Of a stretch of DNA of 38,952 bases, positions 9,222 to 17,059 are shown in pieces. The notes below the pieces were generated by a model. It was not told the origin of the DNA. It saw nothing but the letters and a program-made list of their open reading frames with translations, and made no database searches. Each line of letters opens with the position of its first letter. Within the stretch, counting starts at the first letter, position 1. This DNA comes from DASXZH01 sp036502005 (GTDB lineage: Bacteria; Armatimonadota; Fimbriimonadia; Fimbriimonadales; Fimbriimonadaceae). The position numbers and the translations under genes were made by a program. Location of the stretch: assembly GCA_036502005.1 (NCBI GenBank), contig DASXZH010000050.1:1-38952 (forward strand), given 5' to 3'.

Positions 9222-9887
9222 TTACTTAAAATCGACCCTTACATATTTATGCGCAGCGCCCCAAAATGAGAGTGAATCCTTGCCTCTAACTAGCCGCGGT
9301 GGTACACCATCGATTTTCGTGTCTTCCGAGCAAATTCCATAAGCGCCATCGGAACTTTTTGGAACTGCCAGCGAGCCAAGCCTGGCGACGCTGTCGGCAA
9401 CTCTCATTACTTGGCAAGGAGGGGGACCTCCGTGAACCAAATACCAATCCGGTCCCACGCTTGACATGATGAGAACCTCATCCCGCCTTCTATAAACATC
9501 TGCGCTAATAGCCTTTCCGTTAACTAAAATGGCCGCAGGAACCCTCGTGAAGTAGTCCCATGATATCAGGGGCAGGGCGGCATAAAAAGAAAACAAGACT
9601 GCGCAGGCAGCGGCAATTGAAAGTGTAAGAGATGTAAATGACTTAACTGCCCGCGAAGCAAATACCCCGCCAAGCACTCCGGCTACATAACAAGCCAAGG
9701 AAACAATATTAGGAACGTTCGTGACCGAGTGTTTGACAAAGAGAGCCCAAGCTACGATAAGCAAACAAAATGGCATCTGCGCCCAAAAGAGCGAAAGGAA
9801 AAGCCATCGATGGCGCGTTACGTGTTTTGCGCTCCCGGCAATGCAGCCGGAACAGGCTCCATAGATAAGAAACACAAACTCGACCAT
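9222..9887 (-). CDS. Hypothetical membrane protein
   Basis: A 221-residue protein not assigned to a family. The N-terminal half has about four hydrophobic segments: residues 2-20 (MVEFVFLIYGACSGCIAG), 29-50 (WLFLSLFWAQMPFCLLIVAWALF), 58-77 and 85-108. The C-terminal half (about 110-221) is soluble, includes VPAAILVNGKAIS and a GGPPPCQ stretch, and has cysteines near 160 and 187. Orientation across the membrane is not clear. No Shine-Dalgarno was found before the ATG. It lies between the mannosidase and the ABC operon in the same direction, with gaps of 174 and 55 bases, so a link to either is unproven. Confidence 0.6.
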   Translation of the reverse strand: MVEFVFLIYGACSGCIAGSAKHVTRHRWLFLSLFWAQMPFCLLIVAWALFVKHSVTNVPNIVSLACYVAGVLGGVFASRAVKSFTSLTLSIAAACAVLFSFYAALPLISWDYFTRVPAAILVNGKAISADVYRRRDEVLIMSSVGPDWYLVHGGPPPCQVMRVADSVARLGSLAVPKSSDGAYGICSEDTKIDGVPPRLVRGKDSLSFWGAAHKYVRVDFK

Positions 9888-9942
9888 GACATGAGTGACG
9901 TGTCAACGACCGTTTCCTATTCGACCGGATTACGCCTAAAGG

Positions 9943-10170
9943 CTACTGCGCGCCGGACGGGCTGACGCCCGAACCCTGTACCTGTGCGCCACCGGTTGTT
10001 CCGTAGGCGTTGCCACCGTCGGTTCGGATGGGATTTGGAGGAGTGTTGCCCACTGCGCCGCCGCCGTAGCCCGAAGTCGCGTTGGATGCATCGCATCCAG
10101 CCAAACATAGAACCGCGGCAATCGCCAGCACCCAAAATAGCCTCTTAGTCATTCCGCTCAAAGTATACAT
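9943..10170 (-). CDS. Small Gly/Asn-rich lipoprotein
   Basis: A 75-residue protein, or 69 residues from the internal ATG at 10152 (MTKRLFWVLAIAAVL). A lipobox LAGC marks a lipoprotein signal with acylated cysteine at residue 26 of the long form. The mature part of about 50 residues is glycine-, asparagine- and threonine-rich with no domain. The long-form ATG directly follows the permease stop (TAAATG), so it is probably translated as the last gene of the ABC operon. It is far too short to be the missing sugar-binding protein. Confidence 0.6.
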   Translation of the reverse strand: MYTLSGMTKRLFWVLAIAAVLCLAGCDASNATSGYGGGAVGNTPPNPIRTDGGNAYGTTGGAQVQGSGVSPSGAQ

Positions 10171-11226
10171 TTATCCACGCCTGCGCCTTAAAACCTCGTC
10201 CAGCAGAACGGCCACCAGAATAATCGTGCCGGTAACGATCTGCTGCCAAAAAGACGAAATATCGTGCAGGTTCAGCCCCATGCTTATCACCTGAATGATA
10301 AGCGCGCCGATAACGGTGCCCATGATGCTTCCGATGCCGCCAAACAAACTGGTGCCGCCAACAACCACGGCGGCGATCGCGTATAACTCGTATCCCTGGC
10401 CGGCCGTCGGCTGGCCGCTGAGGAGTTTGGACATCATTAAGATCGCGGCGAGTCCGGCGAGCCCGCCTGAGATTGTATACACGAGGAGGCTAATCTTATT
10501 GATGTTGACGCCGGAAAGCCGCGCCGCTTCGGGGTTTCCGCCTAAGGCGAAAACATGGCGGCCAAAAACAGTCTTCGTAAGCAATATGTGAGCGAGAATG
10601 ATCACTACGATGGCGATGATCGCCGAGATGGGTATTCCTTTAACATATCCCATGCCGAGGACGGAGAACTTATCGCTAATCAGCGCGTTGCGCGCCGCCG
10701 CAAGGGGCTGGTCCGGCGAAACGATGCCCACCGGTGAACCATTGGTTAACACTTCGGCTGCGCCTCGCACCGCCCACATTGTGGCAAGGGTCACGATGAA
10801 GGGTTGCATTTTCAGCCAGGCCACAGCCGCTCCATTTAAGAAGCCGATAAACGAACCGGCAAGCAAACCAACAACAGTTGCCACTACCATCGCTCCATTG
10901 CCGAACTTAGCCACGATGGGCGGCCCGGTCAAGGTTAGCGCCGTAAGCGTTCCAACAAGCCCGAGGATAGAGCCAACCGACAAATCGATGCCGGCCGTGA
11001 TAATCACGAACGTCATTCCGACCGAAATGATCGCATTGATGGCGACCTGCTGGGATAGGTTTTGCAGCGCCCCTAGGAGCTTATCTGGCTGATGGAGCAC
11101 TGGGGTGGTGACAAACAGTAAGATGAGCAGGAAAATGAATCCGAGCATGACGCCCGGATTTACGCCAAAAAACGATAGGCGATCGATAAGGGGCCGAGAG
11201 GGTCGATCTGCGCTGACAGTTGCCAT
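10171..11226 (-). CDS. Ribose/sugar-type ABC transporter permease (RbsC-like)
   Basis: A permease of about 350 residues, the usual size for the RbsC/XylH/MglC group (BPD_transp_2 family). It has repeated hydrophobic segments and the conserved ITAGIDLSVGSILGL motif near residues 80-95. FALGGNPEAARLSGVNI marks the cytoplasmic coupling region for the ATPase, followed by AAVVVGGTSLFGG near the end. It should form the membrane channel for a pentose, hexose or related solute with the ATPase at 11700-13190. I prefer the ATG at 11226 over the TTG at 11235, because a TATAGT box lies at 11243-11238 and would start transcription downstream of the TTG. The gene is separated from its ATPase by hicBA. Confidence 0.9.
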   Translation of the reverse strand: MATVSADRPSRPLIDRLSFFGVNPGVMLGFIFLLILLFVTTPVLHQPDKLLGALQNLSQQVAINAIISVGMTFVIITAGIDLSVGSILGLVGTLTALTLTGPPIVAKFGNGAMVVATVVGLLAGSFIGFLNGAAVAWLKMQPFIVTLATMWAVRGAAEVLTNGSPVGIVSPDQPLAAARNALISDKFSVLGMGYVKGIPISAIIAIVVIILAHILLTKTVFGRHVFALGGNPEAARLSGVNINKISLLVYTISGGLAGLAAILMMSKLLSGQPTAGQGYELYAIAAVVVGGTSLFGGIGSIMGTVIGALIIQVISMGLNLHDISSFWQQIVTGTIILVAVLLDEVLRRRRG

Positions 11227-11235
11227 TTGCGTCAA

Positions 11236-11270
11236 TAACTATAGCCCGATGTTGCGGCTAAACTGTTAAT
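11236..11270. promoter_or_regulatory. Divergent hicBA / permease promoter region
   Basis: Only a few dozen bases separate the hicB ATG from the permease start. A TATAGT box for the permease lies on the minus strand at 11238-11243. A TAAACT box for hicB lies on the plus strand at 11259-11264, six bases before the ATG. If both are used, each -35 region overlaps the other gene's -10 box, so the two promoters would interfere. This rests on hexamer matches only. Confidence 0.4.
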
Positions 11271-11474
11271 ATGATTCTTCATATTGTGTTAGAGCCTGGA
11301 GAAGACGGCTACATTTTGGCCAGTGTCCCCGCCTTGCCCGGCTGTCACACGCAAGGCAGGACACGCGAAGAAGCTTTGACAAACGCGAAAGAAGCGATCA
11401 CTGGGTGGCTCGAAAGTCAGGACTCACCACCTCCTGGTAGTCCCTCGGCAGAAATCGTTCAGATCGCAGTGTAG
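11271..11474 (+). CDS. hicB: HicB-like antitoxin
   Basis: A 67-residue protein of the HicB-like (UPF0150) antitoxin fold. The hallmark is GYILASVPALPGCHTQGRTREEALTNAKEAI, a beta-hairpin with the conserved P-x-L-P-G-C-x-T/S-x-G turn followed by a helix. It should bind and neutralise the HicA toxin encoded two bases downstream. It is short: full-length HicB proteins carry a C-terminal HTH or RHH DNA-binding domain that is absent here, so autoregulation may differ. TAAACT lies six bases before the ATG with no Shine-Dalgarno, suggesting a leaderless mRNA. The antitoxin-first order is known for this family. Confidence 0.88.
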   Translation: MILHIVLEPGEDGYILASVPALPGCHTQGRTREEALTNAKEAITGWLESQDSPPPGSPSAEIVQIAV

Positions 11475-11476
11475 GA

Positions 11477-11698
11477 ATGGGTGAACTGCCGGTTATTAGC
11501 GGCCGGAATGCGGCAAAGGCCTTCGAAAAAGCTGGATGGCACAAGGATCGCCAGACCGGCTCCCACATGATTTACAAGAAAGACGGAATGGCTTTGAGCC
11601 TAAGCATTCCAGACCACAAGTCTCTAGACCGAGGATTGTTGCGGCGATTAATAAAAGATTCCGGTTTGACCGTTAATCGGTTCAAGGCTTTACTGTAA
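11477..11698 (+). CDS. hicA: HicA-like toxin (mRNA interferase)
   Basis: A 73-residue protein of the YcfA/HicA family, which has a double-stranded-RNA-binding-like fold and cleaves mRNA. The core motif is GWHKDRQTGSHMIYKK, with catalytic H30 in GSH, then a basic C-terminal helix (LDRGLLRRLIKDSGLT). The length is typical. It follows hicB by two bases, so the pair is co-translated. Its stop ends one base before the stop of the convergent ABC ATPase gene, leaving no room for a terminator between them. Confidence 0.88.
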   Translation: MGELPVISGRNAAKAFEKAGWHKDRQTGSHMIYKKDGMALSLSIPDHKSLDRGLLRRLIKDSGLTVNRFKALL

Positions 11699-11699
11699 G

Positions 11700-13190
11700 T
11701 CAACCGCTGATCGCCAAAGCCCCGACTTTCTCCTGGGTCGCCTCGTCGCGGGACATCTGGCCAACGATGGTTCCCTCGCGAAGAACGATGATTCGATCCG
11801 CCATTCCCAAAACCTCCGGGAGTTCAGAGGAGATCATAAGCACCGCCAAACCTTCGGCAGCGAGCTTATTCATGAGTTGGTAAATCTCAACTTTGGCGCC
11901 CACATCTATGCCGCGGGTTGGTTCGTCCAAAATCAGCAATTTCGAATCGGTGAGAAGCCACTTGCCCAAAACCACTTTCTGCTGGTTGCCGCCAGATAGG
12001 TTTCTCACCTTTTGCTCCATGGTGGGCGTGCGTATTCCCAGGCTTTTGATGTATGCGGTAACACCTTGTTTCTCCTCACCGGAGATTACAAAACCCAACT
12101 TGGAAAGGGATTTAAGAGCGGCCAAGCTAACGTTCTCACGTACGCTTAGGGCCAAAACAAGGCCCTGATGCTTCCGGTCTTCCGTTACAAATCCAACGCC
12201 TGCACGGATTGCATCCCGAGGAGTGCTGGTGGGAAGCTGTTCTCCGCAAATCAAGATTTCACCCGAGTCATAAGTATCCGCGCCGAAAATGCATCTGGCA
12301 ATTTCGGTTCGGCCAGAACCGACGAGGCCGGCCAAGGCCACCACTTCCCCTGCGCGAACCTCGAAGCTGATATCCCTGATCACGCCTTCTCGCGTGAGAT
12401 TCTTGACTTGTAACACAGGCTCGCCAACGGGCGCGACGACTTTCGGGAAATTGTCTTCCAATGTCCTACCAACCATCATCTTGATCAGTCCATCGGGTGT
12501 AACTTCAGACCGCAAGTTGCTTCCCACGGTGCGTCCATCGCGCAAGACGGTGATTCGATCTGAAATCTCAAAGACTTCTTCCATGCGATGGGAAATATAG
12601 ACGATGGCGACGCCATCCGCCTTAAGCTGCCGAATCAGCCGGTAAAGGTTTTCGAGTTCGCGCTCGGTCAGAGTTGCCGAAGGCTCGTCCATGGCGATGA
12701 TCTTGGATTTGCGGCTGGTCGCCTTCGCGATCTCAATCATCTGCTGCATAGCGACGGGCAGGCGCCCAACTAGAGTTTTTACATCCACGCGAGCGCCGAG
12801 TCCATCCATCAAGGCCTGCGCTTCGGAGTTCATTTTCTTGGTATCAACCCAGCCTGGTATAGCGCCACGAGGCTCTCGCCCCAGGAAGATGTTTTGGGCG
12901 ACGGTTAGCTGCGGAACAAGGTTGAACTCCTGGTAGATAATGTTGATCCCAAGATCCATAGCTTTCGCTGGAGAATCGAGGGTAACGGGCCGGCCTTCAA
13001 CAATAATCCGGCCTGAATCGGCCTGATGCGCACCCGCCAGGATCTTCATGAGCGTGGATTTTCCCGCCCCGTTCTCACCCATCAGGGCATGGACTTCGCC
13101 AGAAAAAACTTCCAGCGAAACGTTATCAAGCGCGCGAACGCCCGGAAAAGACTTGCCGATTTCCTCCATTCGGAGGATGGCTTCGGACAT
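11700..13190 (-). CDS. Sugar ABC transporter ATP-binding protein (RbsA/MglA-like)
   Basis: A 496-residue double ATPase, the length expected for RbsA/MglA. Half one has Walker A GENGAGKST (38-46) and Walker B in IIAMDEPSATLT. Half two has the degenerate Walker A GLVGSGRTE typical of the family, the signature LSGGNQQKV and Walker B LLILDEPTRGID. It should energise import of a sugar through the permease at 10171-11226. Its ATG shares one base with the TAA stop of the upstream LCP gene (TAATG), so the two are very likely translationally coupled. No periplasmic binding protein is encoded nearby. Exact substrate cannot be told from sequence. Confidence 0.93.
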   Translation of the reverse strand: MSEAILRMEEIGKSFPGVRALDNVSLEVFSGEVHALMGENGAGKSTLMKILAGAHQADSGRIIVEGRPVTLDSPAKAMDLGINIIYQEFNLVPQLTVAQNIFLGREPRGAIPGWVDTKKMNSEAQALMDGLGARVDVKTLVGRLPVAMQQMIEIAKATSRKSKIIAMDEPSATLTERELENLYRLIRQLKADGVAIVYISHRMEEVFEISDRITVLRDGRTVGSNLRSEVTPDGLIKMMVGRTLEDNFPKVVAPVGEPVLQVKNLTREGVIRDISFEVRAGEVVALAGLVGSGRTEIARCIFGADTYDSGEILICGEQLPTSTPRDAIRAGVGFVTEDRKHQGLVLALSVRENVSLAALKSLSKLGFVISGEEKQGVTAYIKSLGIRTPTMEQKVRNLSGGNQQKVVLGKWLLTDSKLLILDEPTRGIDVGAKVEIYQLMNKLAAEGLAVLMISSELPEVLGMADRIIVLREGTIVGQMSRDEATQEKVGALAISG

Positions 13191-14215
13191 TACTGCCCGG
13201 CGTCGGCGACAACGCCTTCAGCTCTATTGTCGTCTAGAAAGTGATATTTCCGAAGAACTGAGCGAGCCCGGCGTTTATCCAGCAGAAGGTCTGTTGAATC
13301 GTCTCTAGCGTCCACCACCGGCAGCAGGTTCATCTTAATGTTGTCGTTCCCGACCTTTTCTGTGAAATCTGCCAAGGCGGCAATTTCGTCGTCGCTTAGC
13401 GCACCACCTGTTAGCTGAACCGCTTTATCTGTAACCTGCGGAAGCTTCACCAAATTCTTGAAAAGAGACGATTTGAAAGCTAAAACAAAATCGTGCTGGC
13501 GAGAGGCTCGGTGGAAATCGTCATCCGAGTGCCGGAATCTCACAAACTGCTCGGATTTGTCCCCATCTAAATGCTGGAAACCCTTATCCAGATGAATATG
13601 GAGATCGCCTCGGTTGTCGTCGTAGTTCATGTTCTTAGGAACGAACATATCAACTCCACCGACGATATCGACCATGTCTTTAAAAGCATTAAAGTCCAAG
13701 GCCATAACCCTATCGATCTGCACGCCTGGCAACAGCGCTTCAACAGCTTGTTTCGACTCTTCGTTATTGGCCGATACGTCGTTATCATGCATCACGTGGT
13801 AGCCATTGATCTTTTGAGCACGATGGCCGTCGGCTGCAACGCGGGTATCTCGGGGGATGCTGATTCCAGTAATTTCTTTGTTCTTAAAATCGAGTCGGCA
13901 AAGAAGCATCATGTCGCTCCGGGCCTGGTGACGGGTGATTTGTCCGGCGTGCATTTCGCGGCCATTTCCGCCGAAATAGCGATCTTCATCGCATCCAAGG
14001 ATCAGCAAGGTTAGCGTGTCACGATCCTTAAACGGGTTCTCCTTAGGGATGTGAAGAAAGTCTTTGCCCCTGTTTAGGGCCATCAAATAGAGAACCTTGC
14101 TTTGGCCAAGCCACCCTGCCCCGATTCCTATGCCCAGCAAAAACAAACAAAGGAAGCCGTAAAAAAAGCCACCCATGATTCGTTTCCAGAGTGGTGGCTG
14201 CGAAGTAAAAGACAT
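13190..14215 (-). CDS. LytR-CpsA-Psr (LCP) family protein
   Basis: A 341-residue protein with one N-terminal membrane segment (about 14-34, FFYGFLCLFLLGIGIGAGW) and an extracytoplasmic LCP domain. LCP hallmarks are visible: LLILGCDEDR, RSDMMLLCRLD, ISIPRDTRV, then DFNAFKDMVDIVGGVDM and FVRFRHSDDDFHRASRQ. LCP proteins transfer glycopolymers from a lipid carrier to the cell wall or other surface acceptors, using arginines that bind pyrophosphate. It is the first gene of the operon and its stop overlaps the ABC ATPase start. Pairing of LCP with a sugar importer is unusual and may point to recycling or sensing of a surface glycan, which is inference. Confidence 0.9.
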   Translation of the reverse strand: MSFTSQPPLWKRIMGGFFYGFLCLFLLGIGIGAGWLGQSKVLYLMALNRGKDFLHIPKENPFKDRDTLTLLILGCDEDRYFGGNGREMHAGQITRHQARSDMMLLCRLDFKNKEITGISIPRDTRVAADGHRAQKINGYHVMHDNDVSANNEESKQAVEALLPGVQIDRVMALDFNAFKDMVDIVGGVDMFVPKNMNYDDNRGDLHIHLDKGFQHLDGDKSEQFVRFRHSDDDFHRASRQHDFVLAFKSSLFKNLVKLPQVTDKAVQLTGGALSDDEIAALADFTEKVGNDNIKMNLLPVVDARDDSTDLLLDKRRARSVLRKYHFLDDNRAEGVVADAGQ

Positions 14216-14253
14216 ATGTTAGTTGTTCGCCCGTTCTTATAACGGATGAAAGA

Positions 14254-14329
14254 GGCAGGAGTTCCTAAAGGACGAACTCCTAACTTCATTTTGACCTATT
14301 CAGGTACAAGCTATACCCAAACGGTTCTA
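14254..14329. promoter_or_regulatory. Hairpin and operator-like half site upstream of the LCP operon
   Basis: Between the secreted-protein gene and the LCP gene lies a hairpin AGGAGTTC-ctaaaggac-GAACTCCT (about 14258-14282) without a T-tract on either strand, so it is a weak terminator candidate. At 14314-14329 the sequence ACCCAAACGGTTCT shares CCAAACGGTTC with the palindrome before the GH38 gene, though the left arm is imperfect. It sits about 100 bases before the LCP start and might bind the same regulator. Confidence 0.3.
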
Positions 14330-14351
14330 AATTAGGCCAATTCGCGCATCA

Positions 14352-15158
14352 TTAGCCCCCTCCGGTGTGCTCGACGGCCTGCCACACCACATAAATATCG
14401 CTATCCAAAGTGGGCTTAAAATCGTTGCGTTTGAAAATCAATGTGTTGCCGTCTTGGGTCGGCGCGGCAAAGCCCGTGTAAAAAATCGTGCCTTTTGGTT
14501 GGTCCGTCCAGTGGGTGTAAGCGGTCGCCGTATCTGGCTTCCCAGGGAAGGGCTTGGCACTTTTCATCCCAGGAATAATCACATCTACCTCAGCGGAGCC
14601 GATATTTCCCTTCCAAGATGCGCCCGTGGACATCACGTACCGGACCATTGAGATGTAGTTATTCGTGGTTCCTATCCCGCCGCTCTGGCGCTGGGTAAAG
14701 GTATCGCGGACATTGACCGTCGTGTTCGCGGGAAAGTGAACCGTCTTTGTATGCCAAGAGCCGGCATAGTTTGCGTCGGGCGAGTTCTTGTCAACGAGGA
14801 GCGTGGTCTTGACCAGTTTGCCATCCACCCACGATTTAAAGTTTTTCAGTTCGTAAAAGGTTGGCTTATCGGATGAGCCTGTATTGAAATAATCCTCGGT
14901 ATAGGCGCCGTTGGCTCGATCGGGGAATCCGATTCTAATATCGGTCGCGGGGCCATCGTTGTGAAAGACAAAGTTGCAATCGAAGCTGGATTGGAAATCG
15001 CTATCGATGGGCGTTTTGACGATGACTTTCTCGCTCACCATGCGAACGGTGGTATTGCCGTGCATCATTTTCGGCGCGCCGCTCCAGGACATGGCGCTGT
15101 CGTCGGCGAGGGCACAGGCGGCGAGGGGTAACAAAAGGACAATGACTCTAGCTCTCAT
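14352..15158 (-). CDS. Secreted protein, DUF4424-like
   Basis: A 268-residue protein with a signal peptide (MRARVIVLLLPLAACALA, cleavage before DD). The mature part reads as beta-rich. Its opening section (MVSEKVIVKTPIDSDFQSSFDCNFVFHNDGPATDIRIGFPD) resembles the DUF4424 pattern, in which charged residues precede a 'V.c.f.f.N....t...GFP' strand pair. I give that as a likeness only. No catalytic residues are evident. TAATCT occupies 15166-15171, seven bases before the ATG, with no Shine-Dalgarno, suggesting a leaderless transcript. It is read alone, in the same direction as the LCP operon 136 bases downstream. Confidence 0.65.
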   Translation of the reverse strand: MRARVIVLLLPLAACALADDSAMSWSGAPKMMHGNTTVRMVSEKVIVKTPIDSDFQSSFDCNFVFHNDGPATDIRIGFPDRANGAYTEDYFNTGSSDKPTFYELKNFKSWVDGKLVKTTLLVDKNSPDANYAGSWHTKTVHFPANTTVNVRDTFTQRQSGGIGTTNNYISMVRYVMSTGASWKGNIGSAEVDVIIPGMKSAKPFPGKPDTATAYTHWTDQPKGTIFYTGFAAPTQDGNTLIFKRNDFKPTLDSDIYVVWQAVEHTGGG

Positions 15159-15347
15159 GAAGCTAAGATTAGCCGATTTGTGCTTGGAAGAACATGGAAA
15201 TTAGATCGGGAAATGCCCGGTCTTGTCGCTGCATCCAGTTCAAGGCAATTAAGCAGCCGGCATCGAGAATCCTATGAAACAGTGTATGAACTCCCGTCGA
15301 AGTTGAAAATGACAACCTCACCGGCGTTGCTCATTCGCCCGGCGCGC

Positions 15348-15680
15348 TCAAAACATTTTCCACCAATGTCGCAACAGCCACAACGCTTGATCCCATGGTT
15401 TAGAATCAGCGAACTTGCTAGGCAGGTAAATTGCTCGCGCGCCGCTCTCTGAAATCACGTCGGCTATGTGGGCTGTTCGAAGTTGCTTTCGATCTGGACT
15501 AATTATCACGTAACCTCTACTAGCATAGAGTGGAATCCAGTGCTCGTCAGCGCTGCCTTTCTCTGGCTTAGAATGCATGCTCTCGACAAAGCCGGCACCA
15601 AGCTTTCTTAAGATTTGAACGAGAACGGGCGACATATTCTCGTCGGCAAGAAACTTCAGGCCGCTTTTTTCCGCTGCCAT
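15348..15680 (-). CDS. VapC45-like PIN-like toxin
   Basis: A 110-residue protein opening with FLADENMSPVLVQILRKLG, the acidic D13/E14/N15 start common to DUF5615 and VapC45-like PIN domains. A second acidic region (EKGSADEHWIP) and a later VIISPDRKQLR follow, matching expected metal-site positions of a PIN-type ribonuclease. Its start lies inside the 3' end of the upstream gene, overlapping by 25 bases, as in many toxin-antitoxin operons. It should cleave RNA and be held inactive by the partner. Target RNA is unknown. Confidence 0.75.
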   Translation of the reverse strand: MAAEKSGLKFLADENMSPVLVQILRKLGAGFVESMHSKPEKGSADEHWIPLYASRGYVIISPDRKQLRTAHIADVISESGARAIYLPSKFADSKPWDQALWLLRHWWKMF

Positions 15681-16342
15681 TGCTCCTCGAACTCAACAGC
15701 TTGCTGCACGGTTTCCAAAGGCAGCTCATACCAATCGGCAACCGTTTGCAAGTTATCTCCTGCCTTAAAAAGCCGATACAAGATGTCCGTTCTTATGCCT
15801 GATCGGACGTCAATTGGTGCGCCGAATGACCTGTGAGGATCCAGAACGATAAGTTTGTCGGGGCCTAACGGATGCCATGCACGAGCGAGGCCATGTTCAT
15901 CAAAATCTAGATTAACAAAGAACTCTTCAGCAAAATCAAAGAGCCGTTGTCTGCCCAAAACGGTCGCCATTTCTAGCCTAATTACAAGCTGACGCTCTAG
16001 CTCCACGACTTTCTTTTGAGCGAACGGGTAGGGTGTGTGCCATTCTTCGCGCAAAATCGCGGCAACTTTGCGCACCTGAGGCAAATCCACTTCGGCAGCC
16101 CTGAACTCCCGAACAAAGAAAAGTTCAATAAGATCGTAAAAGGTTAATAGCCCTGGCTGAGCGCCCTCACGATCTAAAATGGGACCAGACTTCCTAGTTT
16201 CGCCATTGCGTCGATAGACATAGCCTTCCGCCCACCCTTTTAGTTTCTGCGTGGACACCTGAAGCAGCCGGGCGGCGTCGGAAATGGTATAGATTCCGGT
16301 TCCGAGGGCGGGCTTTATGGGTTCAGGTGTTCGTTCAACCAC
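15656..16342 (-). CDS. VapB45-like antitoxin, HTH plus DUF433
   Basis: A 228-residue protein. The N-terminus (about 15-50, YTISDAARLLQVSTQKLKGW) is a MerR-like helix-turn-helix. The C-terminus (about 165-222, VLDPHRSFGAPIDVRSGI and LQTVADWYELPLETVQQAV) is a DUF433 domain, itself HTH-like. This two-part layout is that of VapB45-type antitoxins paired with PIN-like toxins. It should bind its own promoter and the toxin. The only reasonable start is GTG at 16342, with a TACTTT/CATACT box 5-7 bases upstream and no Shine-Dalgarno. The gene diverges from the yceD operon across 180 bases. Confidence 0.8.
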   Translation of the reverse strand: MVERTPEPIKPALGTGIYTISDAARLLQVSTQKLKGWAEGYVYRRNGETRKSGPILDREGAQPGLLTFYDLIELFFVREFRAAEVDLPQVRKVAAILREEWHTPYPFAQKKVVELERQLVIRLEMATVLGRQRLFDFAEEFFVNLDFDEHGLARAWHPLGPDKLIVLDPHRSFGAPIDVRSGIRTDILYRLFKAGDNLQTVADWYELPLETVQQAVEFEEQWQRKKAA

Positions 16343-16504
16343 AAGATAAAGTATGTACGTTTATGGCGGGTAGAGTTCACTTTTCTCGGTTGAAAATCGC
16401 CGGTTTCGGCCCAAAAACTCATAACTCAGCTAAAGTATAGGCAGTTACCCAGTGGAAGACTTGCCGCGACCCAACATCTCCCCCAATAGCGATGATTAGC
16501 GGGG

Positions 16505-16510
16505 TACAAT
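16505..16510 (+). promoter_or_regulatory. Possible -10 box of the yceD-plsX-fabH operon
   Basis: TACAAT occurs 12 bases before the yceD ATG. A start site about 6-7 bases downstream would give a 5' leader of only about six bases. No good -35 hexamer stands 16-18 bases upstream, so this is tentative. Confidence 0.4.
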
Positions 16511-16522
16511 CCGCTCACCATC

Positions 16523-17059
16523 ATGCGCCGGGAGGACCTTCTCGATCTTAATGATGTTCTGCAGCATCCTGGACGCAAAATCGCCGTCGATATCTCGACG
16601 GAACTTGAGGAGGAAGCGGACATCGACCTCCTCGCTCCCCTGGAAGGATTTCTGGAAGCGGTTAGCACGGGCAATTTGCTGCTTCTTACCGGCACTTTTA
16701 CCACTCGCGCCATGGTCGAATGCGCCCGATGTGGCGGTGACATTGAGATCGACATCACTTTCGATATAGAAGAGCAGTTTCCAGTTGAAGGCGTGCCCAG
16801 CAGCTTCGGAGCACAGGATTTTGCCAAGGTTGCCCCCGATGAGCCCTTCGACCTGTTTGACGAGAACCACCTCATAGTTGAGGCCCTTTTAAGGCAGACA
16901 TTGTTGGTAGCAATGCCCATGCAGGCCCTATGCAAGCATGGCTGGGAAGGGGATTGCCCGGTAGCTGCGGCCCGTGGCGAGTTGAAACAGGCAACGGGAG
17001 GTCGTCCCGAGTTCGAGAAACTTGCGAATCTTCTTAAACCAGAGGAAGATGAGAAGTGA
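16523..17059 (+). CDS. YceD (DUF177) family protein
   Basis: A 178-residue protein of the DUF177/YceD family. The conserved middle reads LTGTFTTRAMVECARCGGDIEI, with a CxxC pair (CARC), and the C-terminal part has the family's acidic DLFDENHLIVEALLRQTLLVAMPMQALC stretch and another cysteine (GDCP). YceD is linked to 23S rRNA and ribosome metabolism and is normally encoded just before rpmF. Here its TGA overlaps the GTG start of plsX (GTGA), so rpmF is missing from the usual position. The operon continues with plsX and fabH. Confidence 0.85.
   Translation: MRREDLLDLNDVLQHPGRKIAVDISTELEEEADIDLLAPLEGFLEAVSTGNLLLLTGTFTTRAMVECARCGGDIEIDITFDIEEQFPVEGVPSSFGAQDFAKVAPDEPFDLFDENHLIVEALLRQTLLVAMPMQALCKHGWEGDCPVAAARGELKQATGGRPEFEKLANLLKPEEDEK

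Noticed and set aside
14258..14282. Terminator after the secreted protein at 14352
   Set aside because: The 8-bp stem has no T-run on either strand; kept only as a hairpin.
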